Positions 1 to 8,307 of a stretch of DNA of 64,000 nt are shown piece by piece (within the stretch, counting starts at the first letter, position 1; every line of letters begins with the position of its first letter). A program made the position numbers and the translations under genes. Location: NCBI GenBank assembly GCA_037044955.1, contig JBAOHX010000002.1:558001-622000 (forward strand), read 5' to 3'. The stretch comes from JAJXWB01 sp037044955 (GTDB lineage Bacteria; Pseudomonadota; Alphaproteobacteria; Rhizobiales; Beijerinckiaceae). Under the pieces are notes generated by a model that worked only from the letters and a program-made list of their open reading frames with translations, made no database searches and was not told the DNA's origin.

Positions 1-1388
1 CGCAGAAGGCGGAAGCCATGTTGTCGGGCGATCCCGACGTCGTGCATTTCTCGACCTATATCGGCCAGGGTTCGCCGCGCTTCTGGCTCGGCCTCAATCC
101 GCAATTGCCCAACGAATCCTTCGCCGAAATCGTGACGGTGACGAAGGACGTGCCGGCGCGCGAGCGCGTGAAGGCGCGGCTCGACAAGGCGATCGCGGAG
201 GGCGCGCTGTCGGAAGCGCGCGTGCGCGTCGACCGGTTCAACTACGGTCCGCCGGTCGGCTTCCCCGTGCAATTTCGCGTCATGGGCGCCGACCCGAAGG
301 AAGTGCGCGACATCGCCTATCGCGTGCGCGAGATCATGCGCGCCGATCCCGCCGTGCGCGACCCGCATCTCGACTGGAACGAGCGCACGCCCTCGGTGCG
401 GCTCGTGCTCGATCAGGATCGCGCGCGCGCGCTCGGGCTGACGCCGCAGGATCTCGCCAATTCGATGCAGATGCTGATTTCCGGCGCGACGGTGACGACC
501 GTGCGCGACGGCGTCGAGAAGGTCGATGTCGTGGCGCGCGCGGTGAAATCGGAACGCGCCGATCTCGCTCATATCGGCGATCTCACCGTCACCACGCGCA
601 GCGGCGCCTCCGTGCCGGTCGCGCAGGTGGCGAAGATCGTCTACGAGCACGAGGACGCGATCCTGTGGCGGCGCAGCCGCGACACGTCGATCACCGTTCG
701 CTCGGACGTGATCGACGGCGTGCAGCCGCCCGATGTCTCCGCGCGCATCTGGCCGCAGCTTGCCGGCGTGATGGCGCAATTGCCGCCGGGCTATCGCATC
801 GAACGCGGCGGCGCGGTCGAGGAATTGGCGAAGGCCAATGCGGCGATCGCCACCGTCGTGCCCGTGATGATTTTCGTCATGCTGGCGATCGTGATGTTCC
901 AGTTGCAGAACTTCACGCGGCTGGCGCTGGTCATGGTCAGCGCGCCGCTCGGAATCATCGGCTCGTCGCTTGCGCTCAACCTGTCCGGCGCGCCCTTCGG
1001 CTTCGTCGCGCTGCTCGGCCTGATCGCGCTCGCCGGCATGGACATGCGCAATTCGATCATCCTGGTCGATCAGGTGCGGCAGGACCTCGAGCGCGGCATG
1101 TCCTATCGCGACGCCATCGTCGAATCGGCGGTGCGCCGCGCGAGGCCCGTCGTGCTCACCGCGCTCGCCGCCATCCTCGCCATGATCCCGCTGTCGCGCT
1201 CGACCTTCTGGGGACCGATGGCGGTGGTCATCATGGGCGGCCTGTTCGTCGCCACCTTCCTCACGCTGCTGTTCCTTCCCGCGCTCTATGCGCTATGGTT
1301 CCGCAAGTCGCTCGGCGTTTCGGCGCCGCGGCCGAAAGGGGAGACCGAGGCGGCTGCGGCCGGCTTTGTGGGAGCGCCAGCGGAATGA
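1..1388 (+). CDS. RND efflux transporter permease, AcrB/HAE1 type (5' end outside window)
   Basis: C-terminal ~460 residues of an inner-membrane proton-driven RND pump that exports drugs or other toxic compounds with a periplasmic adaptor and an outer-membrane channel. The frame is open from the window edge, so the N-terminal half is missing; the first in-window ATG at 18 is not the true start. The visible part covers the second porter/docking region followed by a hydrophobic block (from about 840) with the family pattern of a Gly/Ala-rich helix, then AGMDMRNSIILVD, then ARPVVLTALAAILAMIPL. It ends with TGA at 1386-1388, overlapping the next ATG, so pump and TetR regulator are translationally coupled. 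Family assignment is firm; substrate is unknown. Confidence 0.93.
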   Translation, partial: QKAEAMLSGDPDVVHFSTYIGQGSPRFWLGLNPQLPNESFAEIVTVTKDVPARERVKARLDKAIAEGALSEARVRVDRFNYGPPVGFPVQFRVMGADPKEVRDIAYRVREIMRADPAVRDPHLDWNERTPSVRLVLDQDRARALGLTPQDLANSMQMLISGATVTTVRDGVEKVDVVARAVKSERADLAHIGDLTVTTRSGASVPVAQVAKIVYEHEDAILWRRSRDTSITVRSDVIDGVQPPDVSARIWPQLAGVMAQLPPGYRIERGGAVEELAKANAAIATVVPVMIFVMLAIVMFQLQNFTRLALVMVSAPLGIIGSSLALNLSGAPFGFVALLGLIALAGMDMRNSIILVDQVRQDLERGMSYRDAIVESAVRRARPVVLTALAAILAMIPLSRSTFWGPMAVVIMGGLFVATFLTLLFLPALYALWFRKSLGVSAPRPKGETEAAAAGFVGAPAE

Positions 1389-1996
1389 TGCAGGCGGAAA
1401 TCGTCGCGCCGCGCGACACGGAGCAACGGACGCGGATCGTCGAGACGGCGGAGAAGCTCTACCGCGAGATCGGCTTCCAGAAGACGACTGTCGCCGACAT
1501 CGCGCGCGAATTGCGGATGTCGCCGGCCAATGTCTATCGCTTCTTCGGCTCCAAGGCCGAGATCAACGGCGCGGTGGCGAGCCATATCCTGCGTTCGATC
1601 ATCGACGCCTCGACGACGATCGTCGACGGGCCGGGGTCGGCCAGCGAGCGCCTGCGTTCGCTGATATCGAACAATCAGCAGATGAACGCCGAGCGCTTCG
1701 TCGGCGAGCGCAAGCTGCACGAGATGGTGGAGATCGCGCTCAACGAGGATTGGCCGATCGTCACGGAATATGTGCAGGCGATGCGGATGCTGATGGCGCG
1801 CATCGTCGCCGACGGCGTGGCGAGCGGCGAGTTCGCGGCCATCGACCCGGCGCAGGGCGCAGCGCTCGTGCAGGCCTCCACCATCTGCTACTGCCATCCG
1901 CGCCTGATGGTGGAATGCCAGGACAAGCCCGTGCCGACCTGCGACGAAATGATCGACTTCTGCCTGCGCGCGCTGGCCGGGCCGCGCCGGGCGTGA
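1385..1996 (+). CDS. TetR family transcriptional regulator
   Basis: 203-residue repressor-type regulator. Residues ~12-60 form the TetR N-terminal helix-turn-helix: ETAEKLYREIGFQKTTVADI, then MSPANVYRFFGSKAEI, the typical recognition helix. The C-terminal ligand-binding part is all-helical and poorly conserved. The start is the ATG at 1385, which overlaps the stop of the RND pump gene (ATGA); a second ATG follows directly at 1388. The physical coupling suggests it regulates the pump operon in response to a pump substrate. The ligand cannot be read from sequence. Confidence 0.9.
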   Translation: MMQAEIVAPRDTEQRTRIVETAEKLYREIGFQKTTVADIARELRMSPANVYRFFGSKAEINGAVASHILRSIIDASTTIVDGPGSASERLRSLISNNQQMNAERFVGERKLHEMVEIALNEDWPIVTEYVQAMRMLMARIVADGVASGEFAAIDPAQGAALVQASTICYCHPRLMVECQDKPVPTCDEMIDFCLRALAGPRRA

Positions 1997-2009
1997 TAGG
2001 CAGGGCGGC

Positions 2010-2378
2010 ATGAAGCGTTGGTTTTTCGCCTGCTTTCTGTCCGCCGTCGCCGCGCTCTGCGTGGCGCAGGCGCGCGCCGCCGAACTCGTGATGTTCGAGC
2101 GGGCGGGCTGCGTCTGGTGCGAGCGCTGGAACGCCGAAGTCGGCGGCGTCTACGACAAGACGGACGAAGGCCGGAAAGTCGCGTTGCGCCGCGTCGATCT
2201 CGCCAAGGGCGCGCCGCCGGATCTGTCGGCAGTGGGGGCGGTCGTGTTCACGCCCACGTTCGTCCTCGTCGACAAGGGCAAGGAGATCGGCCGCATCGAG
2301 GGCTATATCGATGAGGCTTTCTTCTACGCCTATCTCAACGGACTGATCGCAAAATTCGAGGCGGCGGCGACGCATTGA
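2010..2378 (+). CDS. Periplasmic thioredoxin-like protein (SoxS-like)
   Basis: 122 residues. An N-terminal signal peptide (residues ~1-23, hydrophobic core and Ala-rich cleavage region) leads into a thioredoxin fold with a CVWC redox motif at about residues 35-38, and a late cis-Pro region FTPTFVLVD. Size and layout match the small periplasmic thioredoxins of sulfur-oxidation loci (SoxS/SoxW type), which keep partner thiols reduced. It begins 13 bp after the TetR gene, with the sulfur-relay gene tusA converging from the other side, which supports a sulfur-related role. A general periplasmic thiol-disulfide exchange role is the alternative. Confidence 0.75.
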   Translation: MKRWFFACFLSAVAALCVAQARAAELVMFERAGCVWCERWNAEVGGVYDKTDEGRKVALRRVDLAKGAPPDLSAVGAVVFTPTFVLVDKGKEIGRIEGYIDEAFFYAYLNGLIAKFEAAATH

Positions 2379-2406
2379 ACCGGTCGCCGCGCCGCATCGC
2401 GCGCCG

Positions 2407-2634
2407 TCAGCGCGCGCGCCGGATGAGAAAGCGGTAGACGCCGCCGTCGGCGCCGGCCTCGACGAGTTCGTCGCCGGTCGACTTGCAGAAGGCCGGGAAA
2501 TCCTCGAGCGAACCGGGATCGGTGGCCAGCACCTCCAGCACGGCGCCGGGGGGCATGTCCTTCAGCGTCTTCTTGGCGCGCAGAATGGGCAGCGGGCAGT
2601 TCAAACCCTTTACGTCCAACGTCTTGTCGGTCAC
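2407..2634 (-). CDS. tusA: TusA/SirA-type sulfurtransferase
   Basis: 75-residue cytosolic sulfur-carrier protein. The family hallmark CPLPILRAKK sits near the N-terminus (Cys at about residue 13), within the two-layer alpha/beta fold expected for TusA. The Cys carries persulfide sulfur to tRNA thiolation, molybdenum-cofactor or sulfur-oxidation partners. The start is a GTG at 2634, preceded by GGAG about 10 bases upstream. It faces the thioredoxin gene with a 28-bp gap. Which of the several TusA roles applies is not shown by the sequence. Confidence 0.9.
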   Translation of the reverse strand: MTDKTLDVKGLNCPLPILRAKKTLKDMPPGAVLEVLATDPGSLEDFPAFCKSTGDELVEAGADGGVYRFLIRRAR

Positions 2635-2878
2635 TTCGAGAAAACTCCGTCATTGTCGCGCTGTAGCCGCGCGCCATTCGGCGCCCGGCGGTCTGCGATT
2701 GCGGAGTTCCGTATCATGTTTTATGCCGCGCGGGCGTGTTCGTCTCTTCCGGGCGGCCAGCGGCCTCCTGCCCGGGGACTTGCGGCCTCCTGACGGGCGA
2801 ATGGGCGTCGGATAGGGCCGGGCGGGCGAAATGGAGCGGGGGAAGCCTCGCCACGTATGAAACGAAAGAGGGCAGTCG

Positions 2879-4036
2879 ATGAGCGTTACGCAGCAACATG
2901 TTCTGGCGGCGATCGCGGACCTTCCGGGTCCGGACGCCTCGAAGACGCTCGGCCAGTCTGGCGCGCTCGGCGGCGTGAGCGTGCGCGACGGCAAGGTGTT
3001 CGTTTCGATCAATGTCGAGGCCGGCCGCGTGCAGGCGCTGGAGCCGATGCGCGGGCGGGTGGAGGCGGTCATCAGGAAGCTGCCGGGCGTGGCGGCCGCC
3101 TATGTCACGCTGACCAGCGAGGCCGAGCAGGGCTCGGGGCAGCGCGCCCAGCCCGTGCGCAGCTCGGGCCACGCCAAGCCGCAGGCGTCCGGCGGCGCGG
3201 CGCGCATCGGCAAGATCGTCGCCGTCGCCTCGGGCAAGGGCGGCGTCGGCAAGTCGACGACGGCCTGCAACATCGCGCTCGGCTTCAAGGGGCAGGGGCT
3301 GAAGGTCGGCGTGCTCGACGCCGACGTCTACGGCCCGTCGATGCCGCGCCTGTTCGGCATCCGGGGCAAGCCGCAGATGGCCGCCGACGGGGTGAAGCTC
3401 GCGCCGCTGTCGAACTACGGCGTCAAGGTGATGTCGATCGGCTTCCTGGTCGAGGACGAGGCGCCGATCGTGTGGCGCGGGCCGATGGTGATGTCGGCGA
3501 TCAAGCAATTGCTGGAGGACGTCGACTGGGGCGATCTCGACGTGCTGGTGGTGGACATGCCGCCTGGCACGGGCGACGCGCAATTGACGCTCGCCCAGAG
3601 CGTGCCGCTGGCCGGCGCGATCATCGTCTCGACGCCGCAGGACCTCGCGCTGATCGACGCGCGGCGCGGCATCGCCATGTTCCAGCAGGTGCATGTGCCG
3701 ATCATCGGCGTGGTGGAGAACATGAGCTACTTCCTGTGCCCGCACTGCGGCCAGCGTTCCGACGTGTTCGCGCATGGCGGGGCGCGGCACGAGGCGGAGC
3801 GTCTCGGCGTGCCGTTCCTGGGCGAGGCGCCGCTGCACATGTCGATCCGCGAGACGTCGGACGCCGGCGCGCCGGTGGTCGCCACCGCGCCCGACAGCCC
3901 GCAGGCCAGGGCCTATGTCGAGATCGCGCAGAAGGCGTGGGAGAACCTGACGGCCGGCGCCGGCGCACAGGCCCGCGCCGCGCATCGTCGTCAATTGAGG
4001 CGGCGATCGGCGCGGCTTCGGTTCAATCGGAGTTGA
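2879..4036 (+). CDS. apbC: Mrp/ApbC family iron-sulfur cluster carrier ATPase
   Basis: 385 residues. An N-terminal MIP18/DUF59 domain (residues ~1-90) precedes a P-loop NTPase of the Mrp/NBP35 group. The deviant Walker A GKGGVGKST lies near residue 120, followed by DADVYGPSMPR and VVDMPPGTGDAQ (Walker B/switch region). The C-terminal CPHCG pair binds the bridging 4Fe-4S cluster at the dimer interface. It delivers Fe-S clusters to apo-proteins in the cytosol. A perfect hairpin terminator follows directly at the stop codon. The last ~25 residues are Arg-rich and do not look conserved. Confidence 0.93.
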   Translation: MSVTQQHVLAAIADLPGPDASKTLGQSGALGGVSVRDGKVFVSINVEAGRVQALEPMRGRVEAVIRKLPGVAAAYVTLTSEAEQGSGQRAQPVRSSGHAKPQASGGAARIGKIVAVASGKGGVGKSTTACNIALGFKGQGLKVGVLDADVYGPSMPRLFGIRGKPQMAADGVKLAPLSNYGVKVMSIGFLVEDEAPIVWRGPMVMSAIKQLLEDVDWGDLDVLVVDMPPGTGDAQLTLAQSVPLAGAIIVSTPQDLALIDARRGIAMFQQVHVPIIGVVENMSYFLCPHCGQRSDVFAHGGARHEAERLGVPFLGEAPLHMSIRETSDAGAPVVATAPDSPQARAYVEIAQKAWENLTAGAGAQARAAHRRQLRRRSARLRFNRS

Positions 4037-4071
4037 AAACGGGACGCGCCGTTCGAGCGCGTCCCGTTTTT
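4036..4071 (+). terminator. Rho-independent terminator after apbC
   Basis: Perfect 14-bp inverted repeat: arms 4036-4049 and 4057-4070, loop of 7, with the downstream arm ending in TTTTT. It starts on the last base of the apbC stop codon. The A-run on the other side also makes it usable as a terminator for the convergent regulator gene. Confidence 0.88.
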
Positions 4072-4077
4072 ACGGCG

Positions 4078-4158
4078 GCGCATGACGCGCTCCATCTTGA
4101 TGTTCTCGTCGCATATCCCTGTCGCAAAAGTCTGCAACTCTTGCGGGATATGCTCTAG
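4078..4158. repeat. 81-bp dispersed palindromic repeat, copy 1
   Basis: 81 bp matching the element at 52448-52528 with 6 mismatches. It contains an imperfect long hairpin (GCATATCC...CGCAAAAG facing CTTTTGCG...GGATATGC). Both copies lie between convergent genes and both end on the stop codon of the minus-strand gene (here CTA at 4155-4157, read TAG). Type and position fit a REP-like or MITE-like intergenic element of Rhizobiales. Confidence 0.85.
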
Positions 4159-4571
4159 CGGCGCGCAGTCCTGGCCCTGGTCTTGCCGTCGGCCCTGCTC
4201 TTGCCCTGGTCCTCGACGGACTCGCAGAAGGCCTTGCGCAGCGCATCGAGAATGGCGCGCACGTTCTCGTCGGCGAGCGAATAATAGATCGTCTTGCCGT
4301 CGCGACGGGTGGCGACGAGCCGGTCGAGCCGCAGGCGGGCGAGTTGCTGCGAAACGGTCGACTGGCGCTCGCCGAGCAGGCCTTCCAGCTCGCCGACCGA
4401 GCATTCGCCCTCCGACAGGGCGCAGAGCAGAAGGAGGCGCGACTCGTGCGACAGCGCCTTGAGGAAATCGCTCGCTTCGCGCGCCTTCTCGACCATCACG
4501 GCGAAATCCGCCGAGGACTCGCCTTTCGGCGGCAACGGTTTCGTCAAGGCGCCCGTCGCAATTGATGCCAT
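4155..4571 (-). CDS. ArsR/SmtB family repressor, BigR/SqrR-like persulfide sensor
   Basis: 138 residues. A winged helix-turn-helix of the ArsR family spans residues ~30-105 (LSHESRLLLLC, then ERQSTVSQQLARLRL as recognition helix, then the wing RRDGKTIYYSL). Metal-site motifs of ArsR/SmtB are absent. Instead there are Cys50 and Cys116, 66 residues apart, the same spacing as the two sulfide/persulfide-sensing cysteines of BigR and SqrR; Cys57 is extra. The neighbourhood (TusA, thioredoxin, Fe-S carrier) suits reactive-sulfur sensing. The basic C-terminal tail after residue 120 is not part of the family fold. The sulfide role is inference from the Cys pair. Confidence 0.82.
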   Translation of the reverse strand: MASIATGALTKPLPPKGESSADFAVMVEKAREASDFLKALSHESRLLLLCALSEGECSVGELEGLLGERQSTVSQQLARLRLDRLVATRRDGKTIYYSLADENVRAILDALRKAFCESVEDQGKSRADGKTRARTARR

Positions 4572-4769
4572 CGTCTCTTCGGTCCTGATCGCTCTTGCGG
4601 CGCGAGCGGCGTTCGCCAGTCGAATCGGCGCCGCGTTTTCGGGAGGGATATCGCCCCAAACTGCGACACAGGTATATGGAAGTCATGATATTCGCAATTG
4701 AGCAGGCGAGAGCTGCTCGAGGCGTCGACACGCCGCATCTCGCATCTGTGCGCGACCATCTCGAAGTGG

Positions 4770-4798
4770 TTGACACTTCAACGCCCTGTGTCGAATAT
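4770..4798 (+). promoter_or_regulatory. Candidate sigma70 promoter of liv operon 1
   Basis: TTGACA at 4770-4775, a 17-bp spacer and a weak -10 GAATAT at 4793-4798, about 30 bp before the LivK start. The surrounding 4572-4828 has no gene and is AT-richer than the window average; it also holds the divergent promoter of the ArsR-type regulator. Confidence 0.45.
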
Positions 4799-4828
4799 CC
4801 GCCCAAATCCAGAAGGGAGAGGGTGGAA

Positions 4829-6061
4829 ATGCGTAAGTTCACTTTGGGCGTCTGCGTTGCGGCTTTGCTGACGGCCGGCGCAGCCAGCGCCCAGGAAACC
4901 GTCAAATTAGGCTATATCGACCCGCTGTCGGGCGGCGGCGCCTCGGTCGGCGAGATCGGCCTCAAGCACTTCCAGTGGCTGGCTGAGCAGATCAACGCGC
5001 AGGGCGGCCTCACCGGCAAGAAGCTCGAGATCCTGCCGCTCGACAACAAGACCAATCCGCAGGAAGCGGTGGTGCAGGCGCAGAAGGCGATCGACGCCGG
5101 CGCGCGCTTCATCACGCAGGGCAACGGTTCGTCGGTGGCCGCCGCGCTCTCCGATTTCGTGACGAAATACAACGAGCGCAATCCCGGCAAGGAAGTGCTC
5201 TATTTCAACTATGCCGCGGTCGACGATTCCCTGACCAACGAGAAGTGCTCGTTCTGGCATTTCCGCTGGGACGCCTCATCCAGCATCAAGATGGCGGCGA
5301 TCACGAACTATCTGAAGTCGCAAGCCAATGTGAAGAAGGTCTACCTGATCAACCAGGACTATTCCTTCGGCCAGGGCCTGCGCAAACTCGCGGTCGACAT
5401 GCTGAAGCAGAAGCGGCCGGACGTGCAGATCGTCGGCGACGAACTGCATCCGCTGCTGAAGATCACCGACTTTGCGCCCTATATCGCGAAGATCAAGGCC
5501 TCGGGCGCCGACAGCGTCATCACCGGCAACTGGGGCCAGGACATCGCGCTCTTGCTGAAGGCGGCTGCCGACGCCGGCCTGCAGGCGAATTGGTACACCT
5601 ACTACGCCGGCGGCGCGGGCGGGCCGACGGCGATCAAGCAGACCGGCCTGCAGCACAAGGTGTTCGACATCGTCGAGGGCAACCCGAACACCGCGATCGA
5701 GGCCGCGCAGAAGACGGAAGAGGAATTCCGCGGCAAGTTCGGCGTGACGCTGTGGTATCCGCGCGCGGTCAACGAAATGCGCATGTTCGCCAAGGCGGTG
5801 AAGGAAGCCAATTCCGTCGATCCGAAGGCCGTGGCGCTGAAGCTCGAAGGCATGACGGCGGACGTGTTCGACGGCGGCCAGGGCACGATGCGCAAGGACG
5901 ACCACCAGTTCTTCCAGGACATGTACATCCGCTCCTTCGGTCCGCTCGATCCCGGCGCCAAGTTCGACGAGGAAAAGACGGGCTGGGGCTGGAAGCAGCA
6001 CGCCAAGATCGCCGCGGCGGACACGAACGTGCCCACCACCTGCAAGATGGAGCGGCCGTAA
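4829..6061 (+). CDS. Branched-chain amino acid-type ABC transporter substrate-binding protein 1
   Basis: 410 residues, periplasmic. A Sec signal peptide (MRKFTLGVCVAALLTAGA, cleavage after AQ at ~22) is followed by a type I periplasmic binding fold (Peripla_BP_6). Features typical of LivK/HAAT proteins are VKLGYIDPLSGGGASVG near the N-terminus and LINQDYSFGQGL in the middle. The ATG at 4829 is chosen because AAGGGAGAG precedes it at 4813-4821 and the signal peptide starts here. It leads a five-gene operon with both permeases and both ATPases. The ligand could be branched-chain amino acids, short-chain amides/urea or an aromatic acid; sequence alone does not decide. Confidence 0.93.
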   Translation: MRKFTLGVCVAALLTAGAASAQETVKLGYIDPLSGGGASVGEIGLKHFQWLAEQINAQGGLTGKKLEILPLDNKTNPQEAVVQAQKAIDAGARFITQGNGSSVAAALSDFVTKYNERNPGKEVLYFNYAAVDDSLTNEKCSFWHFRWDASSSIKMAAITNYLKSQANVKKVYLINQDYSFGQGLRKLAVDMLKQKRPDVQIVGDELHPLLKITDFAPYIAKIKASGADSVITGNWGQDIALLLKAAADAGLQANWYTYYAGGAGGPTAIKQTGLQHKVFDIVEGNPNTAIEAAQKTEEEFRGKFGVTLWYPRAVNEMRMFAKAVKEANSVDPKAVALKLEGMTADVFDGGQGTMRKDDHQFFQDMYIRSFGPLDPGAKFDEEKTGWGWKQHAKIAAADTNVPTTCKMERP

Positions 6062-6071
6062 GGCGTTCTCC

Positions 6072-6097
6072 CCCTCTCCCCGCAAGCGGGGAGAGGG
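6072..6097. repeat. Intergenic hairpin (CCCTCTCCCC type)
   Basis: Perfect 12-bp arms (6072-6083 and 6086-6097) with a 2-base centre, in the 63-bp gap between the binding-protein and first permease genes. Similar C/G-rich hairpins recur at 9765-9902, 20905-20932 and 45040-45196. It may attenuate or stabilise the 3' end of the highly expressed binding-protein mRNA. Confidence 0.7.
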
Positions 6098-6124
6098 TCA
6101 AGCCCGCCACATGGCTGCTTCTGA

Positions 6125-7060
6125 ATGCTCCAGCTCATCACATTCTCGACGCTGAACGGCGTGCTCTACGGCATGCTGCTGTTCATGATGGCGAGCGGCC
6201 TGACCCTCATCTTCTCGATGATGGGCGTGCTGAATTTCGCGCATGCGTCCTTCTACATGATCGGCGCCTATTTCGGCTTCGAGATTTCGCGGCGCATCGG
6301 CTTCTGGCCGGGCTTCATCGTCGCGCCGCTGCTCGTCGGCGTCGTCGGCGCGCTGATCGAGCGCTACGGCCTCAGGCGCGTGCACAAGTTCGGCCATGTC
6401 GCCGAACTGCTCTTCACATTCGGGCTGGCCTTCGTCATCGAAGAAGTCGTCAACATGGTCTGGGGCAAGCTGCCCGTCGACTATCGCGTGCCGCCCTCGC
6501 TCGACTTCGTCGCGTTCCGGCTGTTCGACACGACCTATCCCGCCTATCGCATGTTCATGCTGGCGACGGCGATCGCGATGTTCGCCTTCCTCATCCTCGT
6601 CCTGAAGCGCACGCGCGTCGGCCTCATCATCCAGGCGGCGCTGACCCATCCCAACATGGTGGCGATGCTCGGGCACGACGTGCCGACCGTGTTCATGGCG
6701 GTGTTCGGCGTCGGCGCGGCGCTCGCCGGGCTTGCCGGCGTGATCGCGGGACCGGCGCTCGTCACGCAACCGTCGATGGCCGGGCTGCTTGGACCAATCC
6801 TGTTCGTGGTCATCGTCGTCGGCGGGCTCGGCTCGCTCGGCGGCGCCTTCGTCGCCTCGCTGCTGATCGGGCTCGTGCAGACCTTCGCGGTGGCGATCAA
6901 CGGATCGCTCGCCGATCTCATCGGGCCCATCGCGACGACGATCTTCGGCGAACTCGGCGGCGTCACGCTCGCCCAGATCGCGCCGATCCTGCCTTATCTC
7001 ATGCTCGTGCTCGTGCTGGTCTTCAAGCCGACGGGCCTGTTCGGGAATCGCGAGACGTGA
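6125..7060 (+). CDS. LivH-type ABC transporter permease 1
   Basis: 311-residue integral membrane protein with about eight hydrophobic segments. It starts with the LivH pattern STLNGVLYGMLLFMMASGLT and LIFSMMGVLNFAHASFYMIG. Together with the LivM-type partner it forms the transmembrane channel of the uptake system. No strong Shine-Dalgarno sequence precedes the ATG at 6125, so coupling to the upstream cistron is likely. It overlaps the next gene through GTGA at 7057-7060. Confidence 0.93.
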   Translation: MLQLITFSTLNGVLYGMLLFMMASGLTLIFSMMGVLNFAHASFYMIGAYFGFEISRRIGFWPGFIVAPLLVGVVGALIERYGLRRVHKFGHVAELLFTFGLAFVIEEVVNMVWGKLPVDYRVPPSLDFVAFRLFDTTYPAYRMFMLATAIAMFAFLILVLKRTRVGLIIQAALTHPNMVAMLGHDVPTVFMAVFGVGAALAGLAGVIAGPALVTQPSMAGLLGPILFVVIVVGGLGSLGGAFVASLLIGLVQTFAVAINGSLADLIGPIATTIFGELGGVTLAQIAPILPYLMLVLVLVFKPTGLFGNRET

Positions 7061-8307
7061 GCGAGACGACACGCACCTTCCTCGCCTTCGCGCTTTTCGC
7101 TGTCGGCCTCGCGGTGGCGCCGCTGGTCTTTTCGTCCGGTCTCGCCATCACCATGATGAGCCTGATGGGCGTGATGATCATCTTCGCGCTCTCCTACAAC
7201 ATGCTGCTCGGCCAGACGGGGCTCCTGTCCTTCGGCCATGCGGTCTATTACGGGCTCGGCGGCTTCTGCGCCGCGCACGCCATGAATTACGTCGCGCGCA
7301 ACAAGTTCGGCGTGCCGCTGCCTGCGATCCCGCTGGTCGGCGCGGCGGCGGGCCTGTTCTTCGGCGCCCTGTTCGGCGCGGTCTCGACGCGGCGCGCGGG
7401 CACGGTCTTCTCGATGATCTCGCTGGGCCTCGGCGAACTCGTCGCGGCGCTCGCCGGCATCCAGCGCTCGTTCTTCGGCGGCGAGGACGGCATCGCCACC
7501 AATCGCGTGAAGCTCTCGCCGTTCCTGGGCTACAAGTTCGGGCCGCAGATCCAGGTCTATTATCTCATCGCGTTCTGGTGCTTCATCTGCGTCGTCTTGA
7601 TGTACGCGCTGACCCGCACGCCGTTCGGCCGCATGTCCAACGCCGTGCGCGACAATCCGGAGCGCGCCGAATTCGTCGGCTATTCGACGCAGCGCGTGCG
7701 CTTCCAGGCCTTCGTGCTGTCGGCCATGTTCGCGGGCGTCGCCGGCGCGCTGGCCGCGATCAACTTCGAGCTCATGAACAGCCAGGCGATCGGCGCGGGG
7801 ACGTCGGGGCAGGTGCTGCTCATGACCTTCGTCGGCGGCATCGGCCATTTCTTCGGCCCGATCGTCGGGGCGATGCTCATCACCTTCCTGCAGATATCGC
7901 TGTCCGACATCACCAAGGCATGGATGCTCTATTTCGGCCTGCTGTTCATTCTCGTCGTGATGTTCGCGCCCGGCGGCATCGCCGGCTGGCTGTCGCTGCA
8001 CCAGCCGCTGCTGCGCGGGGGCCGCATCTTTAAGCTCGTTCCGTCCTATGCGATGGCCTCCGTCCCGCTCGTCGCGCTCGTGCTCGGCATGATCTCGCTG
8101 ATCGAGATGGCGCATCACATGCTGGTGGAAGCGGCAAGCGACGGCTCGAAGATGCATCTGTTCAAGATGGTCATCGACGGCGCATCGCCCGTTTCGTGGC
8201 TTGTCGCATTCGCGCTATTCCTCGGAGGCGCATTCGGATTGAAGCTCGTCTGGCCTCGTATCGACGACGCCTGGGCGGCGGCGCAGGCTGAGGGGAAGAA
8301 GGCATGA
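7057..8307 (+). CDS. LivM-type ABC transporter permease 1 with C-terminal membrane extension
   Basis: 416 residues. The first ~315 are a standard LivM permease (NMLLGQTGLLSFGHAVYYG, LGLGELVAALAGIQRSFFGGEDG, GGIGHFFGPIVGAM). The last ~100 residues are not part of the normal LivM domain and contain two further hydrophobic helices (around MASVPLVALVLGMISLIE and SWLVAFALFLGGAFGLKLVW). The GTG at 7057 overlaps the LivH stop and is chosen because there is no closer in-frame ATG and the first helix follows at once. It couples to LivG through ATGA at 8304. Confidence 0.9.
   Translation: MSETTRTFLAFALFAVGLAVAPLVFSSGLAITMMSLMGVMIIFALSYNMLLGQTGLLSFGHAVYYGLGGFCAAHAMNYVARNKFGVPLPAIPLVGAAAGLFFGALFGAVSTRRAGTVFSMISLGLGELVAALAGIQRSFFGGEDGIATNRVKLSPFLGYKFGPQIQVYYLIAFWCFICVVLMYALTRTPFGRMSNAVRDNPERAEFVGYSTQRVRFQAFVLSAMFAGVAGALAAINFELMNSQAIGAGTSGQVLLMTFVGGIGHFFGPIVGAMLITFLQISLSDITKAWMLYFGLLFILVVMFAPGGIAGWLSLHQPLLRGGRIFKLVPSYAMASVPLVALVLGMISLIEMAHHMLVEAASDGSKMHLFKMVIDGASPVSWLVAFALFLGGAFGLKLVWPRIDDAWAAAQAEGKKA

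Noticed and set aside
4572..4828. Extension of the LivK 1 gene to an upstream ATG (4595)
   Set aside because: The region has no coding character, the signal peptide starts at 4829 and an AAGGGAGAG site precedes it.
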